Position numbers and translations under genes: made by a program. A stretch of DNA of 64,000 bases. Origin: Strongyloides papillosus (taxonomy: Eukaryota; Nematoda; Chromadorea; Rhabditida; Strongyloididae). The notes under the pieces are model-generated. The model was not told the origin of the DNA. It worked only from the letters and a program-made list of their open reading frames with translations, and searched no databases. The DNA is taken from the NCBI GenBank assembly GCA_005656395.1, contig SRSI01000048.1, positions 434,001 through 498,000 of the forward strand. The letters run 5' to 3'. Position 1 is the stretch's first letter; each line of letters opens with the position of its first letter. Below, one piece after another: positions 1 through 11,593 of this stretch.

Positions 1-3000
1 TAGGATAAAGAAAATGTATTTTACTATAATTGAATATGACTATAATATAATAGACTTCACAAGAACAGTTTGTTTCTTAAAAATGTCTAGAAGAAAGATT
101 TTAATATTCTTTGAATGATATTGAAAATGATGATTTATCAAGAAAAAATTAAGTGCATTTAAGTTATACTTATTTGTTCATTATAAAGCAATTTCTATTT
201 TATTAAATTAAAGAGTGCCTAATTACTTTTTGATAAAGGAATAGAATATTATCAATATGCTGAGGAAAATTTTACAGCTTCCTAATATATTACTTATTTA
301 TTTATCATCATTTGTTATAAGTTGTAAGAAGTACATAATATTTAATGTAGAAACTGACATCATAAAATTCTATTACAAAAATAATAACAAGAGCTTATCT
401 GATTATCGAAAAAAATTCTAAAAATCTTTTATGGCAAATCTTTTTTATCCTTGTAGATATTTACTTTTTCATTTCATAGTCGATAAGGAAGCTATAACTT
501 ATATCTTTTCAAAATTATGTATTTTAATTAAGATGGATAGCATATTATTATATGCAAAAATATCTTTTGGATAAATTTATACATATTATAAAAGGGATGC
601 AAAATAATTTTACCATGTATGTATTTTAAACTTTTTTCGAACTTTTGTTATACTTTCATTTACTAACCTAGCTTTAAATAACATAACCCACCTAGTTTAA
701 AAATCGTTATCATTAATAATTACTATCATAATTTATTATAACACAAATATTTGAATTAATAAAATTTTCAACCAGTAAAAAATTCATGTGATAAATATGT
801 AATGAAGCTTTTTATGTTGCCTTGAGGAATAATCCAAATTCTTCTATTTATTGAACTGATAAAATATTGTTATTATTAAAAATTACTCGTATGAATGTGT
901 GAATAGTAAAACAATTGAAGAAAAGATTTTATTTAAATTTTAAATTATGGTTGAAAAATGTACAATATCAGTAATTTATGACTTTCATTTGCTCTAAATA
1001 TTTCTACTATTCCAAAAAAATTATGTTTAAATATTTTTATTCAACAATATATATAATTAAAATGTTATTCATATTTGAAGAAACATGAATCAAAAATTTG
1101 AGTAAAGATAAAAAATTATTTTTAAGTTAAATACATTAAATTATAAATACCTACTGATAGATAACAAAAATTATTGGAATACTTATTTGTTCTTATCATT
1201 TAAATAATGTTGCTTCATAAACAAAAGTTTTAGGAAGATTATACTATTTTTATATTTCGTGATAGATCATTTGTTTAAAAAACCAACACTTTAAAAAATA
1301 TTAATTTTAATAAATAGATATTTATTAAAATATGCCTTATTTTAAGTTATTTTTTCGAAAAAATATTACTTCAACATAAAAGTTATAAACTAAGTTTGTT
1401 ATAAAATAATACACATTTAAGTTACAATAAACTTTTTTGATATCATTACAAATCAAATTCTATGATAAACTGATGAAATTAATAATCTATTAAAAGCTTT
1501 TCATTCTTTATATTTCAGTATGTGAATGAATATTTTTTAAATATATAAGCTTTTAAAATAATAATATAGATAACTTTTCGATAAATTATTAAAAAATATC
1601 TTTAATTGTTTGTCTAATTAAAAAAAATCACCAAAGTTGTTCTTAAAGTATATTGCACTAATTAAGTGGTAAAAAAGTATTGTAAGAACTAAAAATAGCT
1701 ATTTAACGAAGTGGAAATAGATATATTTATGTGTTCAAATATTTTTAGGTTTAGAATGAATTTTTTATGTGATATTTTTGAGTGAACTCTTTTTTTATTG
1801 TTTATTAAGAATGTTTGTTGATAAGTTTAAGATATTTTGTAAAATTATTAAAACATCACCTGTAATTAGTTCACCTACTATTAATTGCAGAGATTATTTT
1901 CAATTTAACTTATTAGGGATATGCATAATTTTTTTGAATTAAATTATTATATTCACATATTAATGGTCAGATCGATAAGATAAAAAAATTAATTCCATTC
2001 ATTGAAACAAATTATTAAAGTTTTTTAGCTACATTTTTAATATAAACATGAATATTTTGATTTATGTACATGTAAAAAAGGTCATTACAGCCAATAATTA
2101 ATGTTATTATTTCCATCATTTTTTGTTAAAATGACATTTAATGATGTAAATGTAAAAAAAATTGTTGAAATTTTTTTAGAAATAATGAAATGTCATTCAA
2201 AAAATATTTATCAACTTTAAGGATAAAGAAATATAAATATAATCTGAAAAGAATAATTTTTAATAAAAACTTTTATCTCATTTCTTGTATCATTTATGGA
2301 TTTAATGTATTATTATTAATTTTTATATCGTAATTTAGTATTTTATATTACACGAATTACAAAAGCTGACTTCATTAAATATTCGCAATTTAAAGTTAAA
2401 AAAATATTTATGTTTTTATTCCTTCAAATAAACTATTGTCTTAATGAGATTCCTTACTTTTAAACTAAATTTTTACTCATCTTTATTTTACTTATTTTTA
2501 AACCAAAAAATATACACTTTTAACATTGTATGCATTAAAAGTATACATTTATTCAATATTAAAATGTTATTTTTTTCAACGACATTTTGTGATAAGTGTA
2601 AAATTTATAAATAGTAAAATAGAACTATCAATTATTAGTTCAATTTTTTTCGTTAACAAAAAAATAAAAAAGCAATATACTACTTAAAAGTTGATTCATA
2701 CAAACTTTTTCAATATAGCTATAGTTCCCACTTTAAGTTGTGTAGTTCTCAAAATGCACAACTTTTTTAACATTTATTAATAGTCAAAAAATGTCAAACA
2801 GTTCTAAAAGACTGTTAGATAATTTTGTACGACCATTTTTTTTATTAATATTTATCAAAAATGTAATATATAAGAAGATAAATTGTATAGACGTGAAGAC
2901 ATCTTTTGATATACATAATTGATTAAACTACTTAAAGATAATAAATATATACCTTTAATTTCAATATGAAAATCCGAAAACGTTTAATAATTTTACTGAT

Positions 3001-3967
3001 TAACTAATAAAAAAATATCATTTTACACTGAAATTGCTTTTAATCACTACAATATCCATGTCAATACTTTATTATATCATTTTAAAATTAATTTGTAAAC
3101 ATTTTTTTATTTGAATGTCATGTTATCATAATCTTCCAATTAATTATTTTTTTATTTAAACTACTTGGATGAATAATTTAATAGTATCATTGAAATTCAA
3201 CTGTAATATAAAGTCTTAACAAAATTTCTATTAAAATAAAGTGCTTCATTTCATGTGAAATTTTATATTTAACTTCTAAAAATTCCAATTAATTGAGATT
3301 TGTTTTTAGGCTCAGTAAATTTATAAAAGAGATAATACTTTTTTGATTAAATGTTAGAAAGCTTTACATTTATGTTATATTGTGAGATATACTGGTTACA
3401 TGAAAGATACAATTCTTTATATCCATAATGAATATTTTTTTTATAATTAATTACTTTTAATTTCTATTAAAAACGACTGTTTATATTTTAATAAATATAT
3501 ATTTTGTAATATAATTAGTAGGGGAAACAAAAATTATAGGTATAATGTTTCATGTCGTATATAAATACATTTTTACTTAGACTTGTGAAAGAAAAAAAAA
3601 TTCTAAAAATTGTTTTCTATCACATATAATTTGTATTTATATTTAAAAAAATTATTGCATATCTTGATAATAACTTTAGTAAATATTAAATTAATTAACA
3701 AAAAAAATAATTTACTTTTCTGAACTTCTAAGTTATTTTCTCTGTTATCAATCAATTTTATGTTATTGGAAATATTATACTACTTCACTTATCATTTCCA
3801 TTGAAACACATAAATATTTCCATAATAGTGCAATTAACATTTAATATATTATACTTCAGAAGATGGTAAAGAAATATATTATAAAATTAACTAAAATTTC
3901 TGATGTTCACAAATTCATTATTTTAAAATTATATATGTTTCTCTAAATTTATTACAATTCATTTTAG
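1..3967. other. AT-rich intergenic desert, no gene seen
   Basis: Nearly 4 kb of very AT-rich sequence with stops in all frames every few codons, many A/T homopolymers, and no GC-richer patch that would suggest an exon. I see no tRNA-like arms or tandem repeats. The last bases before the next gene form a splice-acceptor-like sequence (AG at 3966-3967) seven bases before an ATG. This could be a spliced-leader trans-splice site or the end of a 5' UTR intron. Confidence 0.6.
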
Positions 3968-3974
3968 GGTCATT

Positions 3975-5479
3975 ATGCTTTGTTCTATTAATATTATTGA
4001 AGATTCTACTTCTCAAAAGTATGAAGATTTTTATGTATATTTAATATCATTTGAAGAGACATTTGATAATAAAAGTAGTGAAGAATATTGGGGACTTGGT
4101 TTAAAAAAATTTGAGCCAGCTGTCCCTTCTGATGACCCACCAATTCATAATATTATTGAAAAAATGAATATTTATCAAAAAGATACTAATAAACGTATTT
4201 ATCAAGAATTAGATATTATACCGGTAAAAGAATCAAATGATTTTTAATTATTTTTTTAAGATTACTCCCAATAAGATCGGTGAAATTAGACATAATTTTG
4301 ATTCTCATCCATCATTAGCTACAATCGTCTTAACTTCTCCAAATAAAACTATAAATATTATCAACTATGATTATGAGGATTTAGAAAGATTTGTAGAAAA
4401 TTTGAGTGCTTTTAAAAGTGGAAATCTTCAGTCATGTAACAGTGAAAAGATTAAATTTAAAATGAAAAATGAAGATATGAATGATACGTTAAATGATTTT
4501 TTTGATAATCTAGTAGATATTTATATAAATACTCCATATTCATCTGACATCATCAAACTTTTCAAAAATGCACAAAAACTAAAAAAAGTTGTTATCAAAG
4601 ATATGTTTAGATATGATAGTATGTCAATTGATGATAAGTTTATTAAATTTCAATTTCATTAAACTAACATTATAGTATATTTTTACGTAACAATTTTTTT
4701 TCCATAACCGATCAGAGAGTTCAGGAGATAATAAATGCATTACCTGAACATTTAGAATATTTTGGATATACATATCAAAAATGTTCACATTTACCTGAAA
4801 CTGTTAAAAAATTCAAGAAATTGGTAACTTTAGATTTATCGGGAAATTATTTATGGAATTTACCGGAAATTGTAAGTAAAATTGTAATTAAATTAATCAA
4901 AATTTAAAGGTTACTTTATTTCCTAATTTAGAAAAATTAATTCTTAATGATCTTGTTGAACCAATGATAATTGTTCCAGTGAAATTGATAAAGCCGCTTA
5001 GAAATGTGTCCATTGAATATAGTATTTTTACACTTGAGGCTTGTGATGATACTTTATTACTGAGGAATGCAGAGATGGCATGTCGACTTTATTGTGATTG
5101 TCATAACAAAAAAAATCCTTTTAAACGAATTAGTGATGATGATGATACCTTATATCAGAGTTGGTCTAAAGAATGTATTATTGATAGTACTGGTGAATGT
5201 AGTGAGGATGACAATTCATCATCAGATGATGAGGATGTAGATAATACATTTACATGTGATGGTTGTCATAATAAATGTTCAAAGGACAATCATGAATGTT
5301 TTTTTGTATGGGGACCAATACACTTTTTTAGTAAAAATATAATCCTTAAATCGAGCTTGCAAAATCCTACAACTAAAGTACTTTATGTATATCAATTATG
5401 TGAAATGTGCAAAATTGGTTTTTCTGGAAATGAATATTCTACTTTAGAGAAAGATTATGGTTTTGACAATGATGTGTAA
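3975..5479 (+). CDS. lrr-1: LRR1-like CUL2 E3 ligase substrate receptor
   Basis: Predicted exons are 3975-4223, 4261-4618, 4720-4871 and 4910-5479 (442 aa). The first and third introns (37 and 38 nt) are phase-clean; the second boundary (GTATGT at 4619, AG at 4719) is a best guess. The order of elements matches vertebrate LRR1: an N-terminal segment ending in a DLERFVENLSAFKSG-like stretch, then LRRs (LVTLDLSGNYLWNLPEI; NLEKLILNDL), then a segment of LRR1 C-terminal type and a Cys-rich end (CDC, CDGCHNKC, CEMC). Human LRR1 is 414 aa and acts with cullin-2, in worms on the replisome and cell-cycle inhibitors. Here the LRR block holds only about two repeats, far fewer than in human LRR1. The assignment rests on remembered family sequence, so it is moderate. 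The ATG follows an acceptor-like AG, which suggests trans-splicing. Confidence 0.6.
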
Positions 5480-5948
5480 TGGTATCATAAAAAATACATT
5501 TAAAAAATTCCATTTAAAAGTATTACATTAGTTTTATGAAATTTATTAAAATGTAACATTTTTTCTTTGAAATTGCTACATTTAAAGGAAATAAACTGCA
5601 ATGTACATTGTGAAATATCTAATGAAAGTATTTAACCTTTGATTAAAAACTTAAAATAAATTTTAAAGTGTTAAAATTAATTTTTAAATTTTTTTCTTTT
5701 ACACAACTAATATGTTTTATCTCAATTTGTAACTAATACTAATTTAAATATGTTTGAACATTTTGTATATGTGATTGAATGTTAACAATTACATTTGTTT
5801 AATGTAAAAAAAATATATAACTTCTTTAATAGTAATTAAAGTTAATAATTAAATTATTAATAAAGAAAAACAAATAGTAATAATTTTATTTAATTAATAA
5901 TTCATAATTGTAAAGTTTTTCATCATGAAATAGTTTCAATTTTTTCTC
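5480..5948. other. convergent 3' intergenic region
   Basis: AT-rich sequence between the 3' ends of the LRR1-like gene (+) and the chemoreceptor gene (-). It contains AATAAA-like hexamers usable as polyadenylation signals on either strand. No exon-like patch is visible. Confidence 0.5.
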
Positions 5949-6921
5949 TTAAAAATTTTTACTAGGAGTTTTACTTTTTGGTTGATAATGAAATATTGAA
6001 TGTATATCATGTTTCATTTTATCATTTAATGTTAAATATAAAAGAGATGGTGCACCGTTTGCCGTTAAAACTGTAATCTCGCAAATAATACCAATTATTG
6101 CTTTGTTATTGAAATGAAATATAATAAGAAGTATAGAGGTCAGGGAAATGATTATTGTTAATATAATTGTATGAATAAATGTATGATTTATTGGAATTTT
6201 CTTTAATTTGGGTGTTTGTTTGTTTGCTATAATTTTACCTAAACTTTTTAAAATATAAAAAGTTAAGGAAATTGTTGAAACGAAAACGATAAAACAATTA
6301 TTAAAATGATAAATAAAATTTATCCTTGGAACAATTGAATTTTGATATTTTGGATATTCTGTATATGGGTAGAAATACCATGAATAATTAACTGTTGAAA
6401 AAATTAATGGTGGAGTAAAATTAAGTAATAATAGAGAATAAATTGTTGGTATTGTTAACCATCCTAAAATTTTAGTTCTGTTGAAAATAATTCTATTCAT
6501 TTCATTATTATACAATGCTAAACACTTATGAAAAAGTAAAATAAGTATTGTAAAACAATATGCACCCCATAATCCTACAGAAAATGATCCAATAAAAATA
6601 ATCAGTTTTGGTTTGTTACAATATGTTTCACCATACAATGCCTAAATATCCACTTCCAAGTCCATGAATTACAAGATATATTAAATTTATAATACCCATA
6701 AAAATTGATATCATATAGTATGAATGTTTTATATATTTCTTCTTAAACATAATAATAAAAAATGGTAAATATAGTAATATATATGCAAATGATAGAAATA
6801 TTAAACTCAAGCCAATAGTTTTATTTGGCTTTTTTACACTTTTAAAAACAACATCATTTCCAAAATTACAATCATACAATTTTCTTATAAAATCATTACC
6901 ACTAAAATAAATAGAATACAT
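5949..6921 (-). CDS. SRT-class 7TM chemoreceptor with a frame slip
   Basis: Two adjacent open frames, 6628-6921 and 5949-6638, together make a complete seven-helix protein of about 320 residues. Family signs fit nematode serpentine receptor class T: a Tyr-Cys at the start of TM3 (GETYCNKPK), the GLWGAYC helix, and the WLTIPTIYSLLLLNFTPPL helix followed by a Trp-Phe loop. SRT proteins are predicted chemosensory GPCRs of nematode neurons. The frame changes by one base within 6628-6640, where both frames overlap by 11 nt. No intron that keeps phase fits there: GTATGG near 6635 to the next AG leaves the wrong phase and would delete TM3. So the locus is either a recent pseudogene or carries an assembly indel. 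The ATG is at 6921. Confidence 0.75.
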
Positions 6922-6976
6922 TTTGATAGTAGAAAAAAAATTTATTTAATTATTTTTTGAGATCTAAAAAAATGAG

Positions 6977-9900
6977 TTATACTAAATCTGAGCAAAAGTC
7001 CCTTGTATATATAGCCATCCCATCTTCAGCATAATATAGTAACGCCTTATCATTAATTGATGAATTTTTAATAGCCGGAACTGAGGTATCCCGATGAAGC
7101 CGTTGACTTATCAAACTATTTTCAGGGATATCTTCCGCTGAGGCACTAGAACTAATAATTGGTCTATAAGATATTATGCAATGTATTAAAAATTGTTAAA
7201 ATATTATAAAGTCACCTTTTAATTTTTTTCCTTTTTACGTCTCTTAAACGAAGAGAGGAATGGGAACTAGATACAACATCTGTTTCAATTTTTGATATTG
7301 CTTGTGAGATTTTTTCTAATCTTTCTTCAATTTTTCTTAAAGCATTTTCTTCTGTGCTGTTGTCAAGATTTTTACTTGATTCGGTTTTTGTAATATCTGA
7401 TAAATCTTCATTAGAAAAATGCATTTGTTTATTAGTAATTTTTATGACTAAAATAGAAATATTTCCTGTATAATCGTTAGATTGAATAATATCTTGCAAC
7501 ATTTTTGCTATTTGATAACAATTGGAAGATAATTTTAGACAAAATTTTATGTCTTCATCATTTAAGTATTTCCAACATTCACGATTACTAATAATAATAT
7601 GATCAACATTTGGAGTTACTTTAATATTTTCAATATCAGGCATAGGAAGTATTGCTGGGAATTGATATGAATAACCAATTGCTTTACCGACAGGGAAGAT
7701 ACCATTAATACAATTATCATCTGTTATAATGGCATTTGCACTCCGTATTCTATCATATTCATCACCTTTAACTGGAGAATTTTCATTTGTCAGTTCTTTA
7801 ACATATCCATTTTCTTTAACAATTATTGCTTTTATACTTCCTGTATTACCAATAAATATTTCTTCACCAATTATGGATAAAATTAATGCACTTCCACCTA
7901 ATCTATTACCATCTTTGCCTAACATTTCATGACTATTTAATAAACACTTCCTTATAACATCACCTGTAACGATGGTTTGATCCTCAAGATACTCCTCAAT
8001 TAATTTTTTTATTTTTAAAGCAATTTCATTATTTCCACCACCATCAACCATTCCAAAATATATATTATCAAATTCTTTTGGTCTTATCTGATGAATTGAC
8101 ATTTTCTTCCTATCACCATTACTTTCACTGAAACCATATTGTAAATTTTTAAAAAAACCTTTTCTTCCAATATCCTCAATTTCAATATTCCTTTTAACAT
8201 CCACTCTTTTCTTTAAACTTTTAACACTGATTTTATTAATTTTATTTTTTTCATTAACATTACATGTTAAATCTAAAAATTTTAAATTTTTCGTTATAAA
8301 CATTTCTGGTACAATTGTCGACAATCTATTATTTGATAAATCTAAAATCTTTAAATTTTTAGATTGGTTAAATGATGGAATAGATTTTAATTTATTTGTG
8401 TGAACTCTTAATATTTGAAGATTTTGTAGTTTTGAAAATTCTTCCCCCATTGAGGAAAGATTATTACAGGAAATGTTAATTTCCTCTAAATATTGAAGTT
8501 GTAGGAGTGTTGAATCATTGAAAAAATAAAAATTATTGTAACTAATATCTAGATGACGTAGTTTTTTTAAAGACATTATTACTGGAATACATGATTCTGA
8601 TAATTGATTACGGCTCATTTTTAATACTTGCATTCTATTTAAATCTGTAAAATTATTTGCATTAGGAAGTGATGTTAATTTGTTATTTGAAATATTGAGA
8701 TGAGTTAAACGATGGGCAGATTTTAATAAATTTTTACTGAGACATTGAAGTTTATTATTTGAAAGATTTAGTGTTTCTATACAACAATTTTCTACGAGTT
8801 CTGGTAATTTTGTTAATTCATTGTTTCTTAAATCAACAAATCGAAGACTTGGCATATTCATAAATAATCTAAAAAAGAATGTATTTTTATAGAACTAATT
8901 ATACCTATAAGGAAGTGTAAAAATTCTATTATATGAAGCATTAATAGAAATTAGACAATTTAATTCAGGAATCCAATCTGGTAACCTATCCATACAGTTA
9001 TATGAAATATCAAAGGCAATTAATTTAAATGGCACAGGCATAATAATAATTTCATCAAGATGATTATTAGAAGCAGTAAATCTGTCTAATATTACTTCCG
9101 TTTATTGATAATACTTTTAACCCAAGGTTACTACAATATAAAATTTGTAATTGTGTAACATTTGAAAGATCAAGTTCCCTTACAAAACCTCCATGTCCTT
9201 AAGTCAAGTTTAGTTAATTTTTGAAATGCTAAAGAGTTTAATATGATTGGTTGAGTGAGGTTATTTAAACGAAGTTGAAGTGTCGTTATTGACAATGGCT
9301 TTGTAACATTAATATTACTAATTTCATTACCAGTTAAAAGCCAACTCTCTAAATGTTCCATGTAGTTGAGAGGTTCTGGGATTGAGGTAAATCTATTGAA
9401 TGATAAATCTAAGTGAGTTAGTTCAAAAAATTCATTAAAGTTTTTTGGCAACATTTTCAACCAATTATTTGAAAGATTAATACTTTTTAAATTTCTTAAA
9501 TGTCTAATACCACTTGGTATTATATTTATTTGATTTCCACTTAAATCTAATTCAACTAAACTTGTAATTTGACATAATGGCATTGGAAAAGAATGTAGAC
9601 AATTTGAAGAGAGGTTTAAACATCTCAATGAAGTAAACCGGACTAAATCATCAACATAACCTATCATCATATTTTTACCCTAATGAAAATAAATAAATGT
9701 TCAAAAAAATAGATAAAATACTAGAAAAATTAACTTACTCCATCATTACTTCTAGTTATTAAAGAATTTCTTCTTAAATTTATATTGACAATATTTCTAT
9801 TTTTTCCGCTTGCAAAAAGGTACTCTGGTAAATAGACTAGAAATTTATCACTCAAATCGCAATTAGGTACCATTTGACACTATAATTATATTACACATAT

Positions 9901-10768
9901 TAATACATTAAAAAGAGTCAATAAAAAGTTGGATATTTTATATATATTGGATAAAAAATTATTTTTACTTGGAACTTTAAATTAGATGTAAATGTTAACT
10001 GACCTGTGACGCTTTGACACTCCATTCTGGAAGGTGATCGGGATCATCAAAAGATACTAAAATATAATTACCATTCTTTTCACTTAATTTCATACATTTT
10101 CCTCTACTACAATCAATTATTTCTAAATCCAATTTAGATAGTAATAGTATCTCATCATCTGGTGATAATCCAGTTTCTTTGTTTTCTATAAAATTTATCA
10201 ACCTAATAGTTCCATTAAATAATATACATTTTTTTTTCATCCATTTCTGTAATAATCCATTTTTTTTAACCATACATGTTGACAGAAGAATACTTGAAAA
10301 TAAATTATCTTCTATATTAAATATTGGGCAGTCAATAAAAAATGTAATAATATACCTTAAATAATTACTATCACCAAGTGATAATACTTCTTCAATACTT
10401 TTATGGCCCAATGTCATTAAGATATCATTTTGCATCCATAAAGGACGACTATCTGGAAGTAATTTTCTTATATGAAGATTACCTACTTGAACATATATTG
10501 ATGATATATTAATTTTATTGCAAATATCTTCTGTAGTTTGATTTATTGTTACAGCAATAACGGTTGATTTTTCACCATTTGGTGTGTATAATCTTATAAA
10601 ACCATTATTAGAAGGGTTCTTTTGAATCCAATGTTTCTTTGATCTTAATGTCCAGGTACCGTTAATATTAGTATTTTTTAACTCTTTTATATTATTAAAC
10701 TTTTTCTTTCCACTTTTTCTTCCAATAGCAGAATAAGCTGGTGGAGGTTCAATAGAAAGTTCACTCAT
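6977..10768 (-). CDS. PHLPP: PHLPP-type LRR protein phosphatase
   Basis: Exons (high to low): 10768-10004, 9879-9739, 9680-8905, 8868-7216, 7163-6977; all introns are short and GT-AG. Domain order matches PHLPP1/2: Ras-association-like fold and PH domain (exon 1, residues 60-255), then about 18 LRRs, including GGxNxx-RFTSLRCLNLS and the MPVPFKLIAFDISYN and LPDW repeats, then a PPM phosphatase domain (MVDGGGN, GSALILSI, AIITDDNCING). The family dephosphorylates Akt and PKC at the hydrophobic motif. The last exon adds about 60 residues ending SDLV, a possible class III PDZ ligand. Oddities: LRR coding between 9086 and 9195 slips frame twice (see findings). The late PPM metal Asp appears replaced (TGNIS where human has QDNVG). 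Upstream sequence is shared with the divergent ACS array. Confidence 0.88.
9086..9183 (-). other. alternative 98-nt intron or frame-slipped LRR coding
   Basis: On the minus strand this segment starts GTAAGG and ends ATATTAG, a usable intron. Removing it joins the LRR frame ending ...LDLRTWRF to the frame starting RFTASNNHLDEI. Yet its interior reads as PHLPP LRR sequence (ELDLSNVTQLQILYCSN, LKVLSINGSN) that aligns position by position with human PHLPP. To use it as coding requires one-base slips near 9185-9195 and 9082-9095. Confidence 0.55.
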
Positions 10769-11593
10769 ATGTAGATGAATATAAATATAACTATTTTAAT
10801 ATACAAAATTCTACTATAAAATAACTTCTTAAATATAAATTAAACTTGTAATAAATTGACTCCTTATCTTTTTACATTAAATAAATACAATAATAATAGT
10901 AATAACAATATATAAACATTACTTATTTTGTGAGTTGTTATATATAACTTTATAAATAAAAATGAGGATGATTGTAGCAAATGAATTGACAATAAATCAG
11001 TGAATGAGTAAGGCAATAATAGAGTATAAAAATTAATATACATATATTGGGTACTAGACGAGTATCTTTATTATGGTTTGAAGCAACCTTGACTGTATTA
11101 CAGACAACACTCCTGATTTTTCCTATATCATGCCTCCTACTCTATTATACTACATATAATGTGAATAAATTTTTATTTTATCATTTAGAAAAATAATGGG
11201 AGGAAAATTTTTAAATAACAAAACTCTATCCTGAAAGAATATACATTTCAATGACAAAAGGTAAATTTACAGGTTAATTGTTTACTCAATATATATAAAC
11301 TAAACTGACAAAGAAAATTAATTATTGCTATTTCATGTTATTGTTACTCATCATCAAAAGAAATAAACTTTCTTTATTAAACACACATTTAATTATACTC
11401 TTTATAATAGAAATTTTGCAATTAATTTAGTTATGAACTTTTAATTTCATAAAAATTACTATCATCACTATGATTTTTTATTTTTTAAATTTATTTTAAA
11501 TGCAAATATTTATTAAAAATTAAATTTTACTTTATATAAAATATTAATTATGACATAAAAAATATCAAAAAATCACTAATTTTTTCTAACCCA
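10769..11593. promoter_or_regulatory. divergent promoter region, PHLPP and ACS array
   Basis: About 825 bases between the two start codons, which point away from each other. It holds GATA-type elements (CTTATC near 10862; TTATCA near 11177), TATA-like AT runs, and a GC-richer stretch at 11049-11130. No open frame of note. The GATA elements would suit intestinal expression of fatty-acid genes through ELT-2-like factors, but in such AT-rich sequence they may be chance. Confidence 0.4.

Noticed and set aside
6570..6637. Intron from GTATGG to CTGTAG to repair the SRT frame
   Set aside because: Leaves the wrong phase and deletes the conserved TM3 segment.
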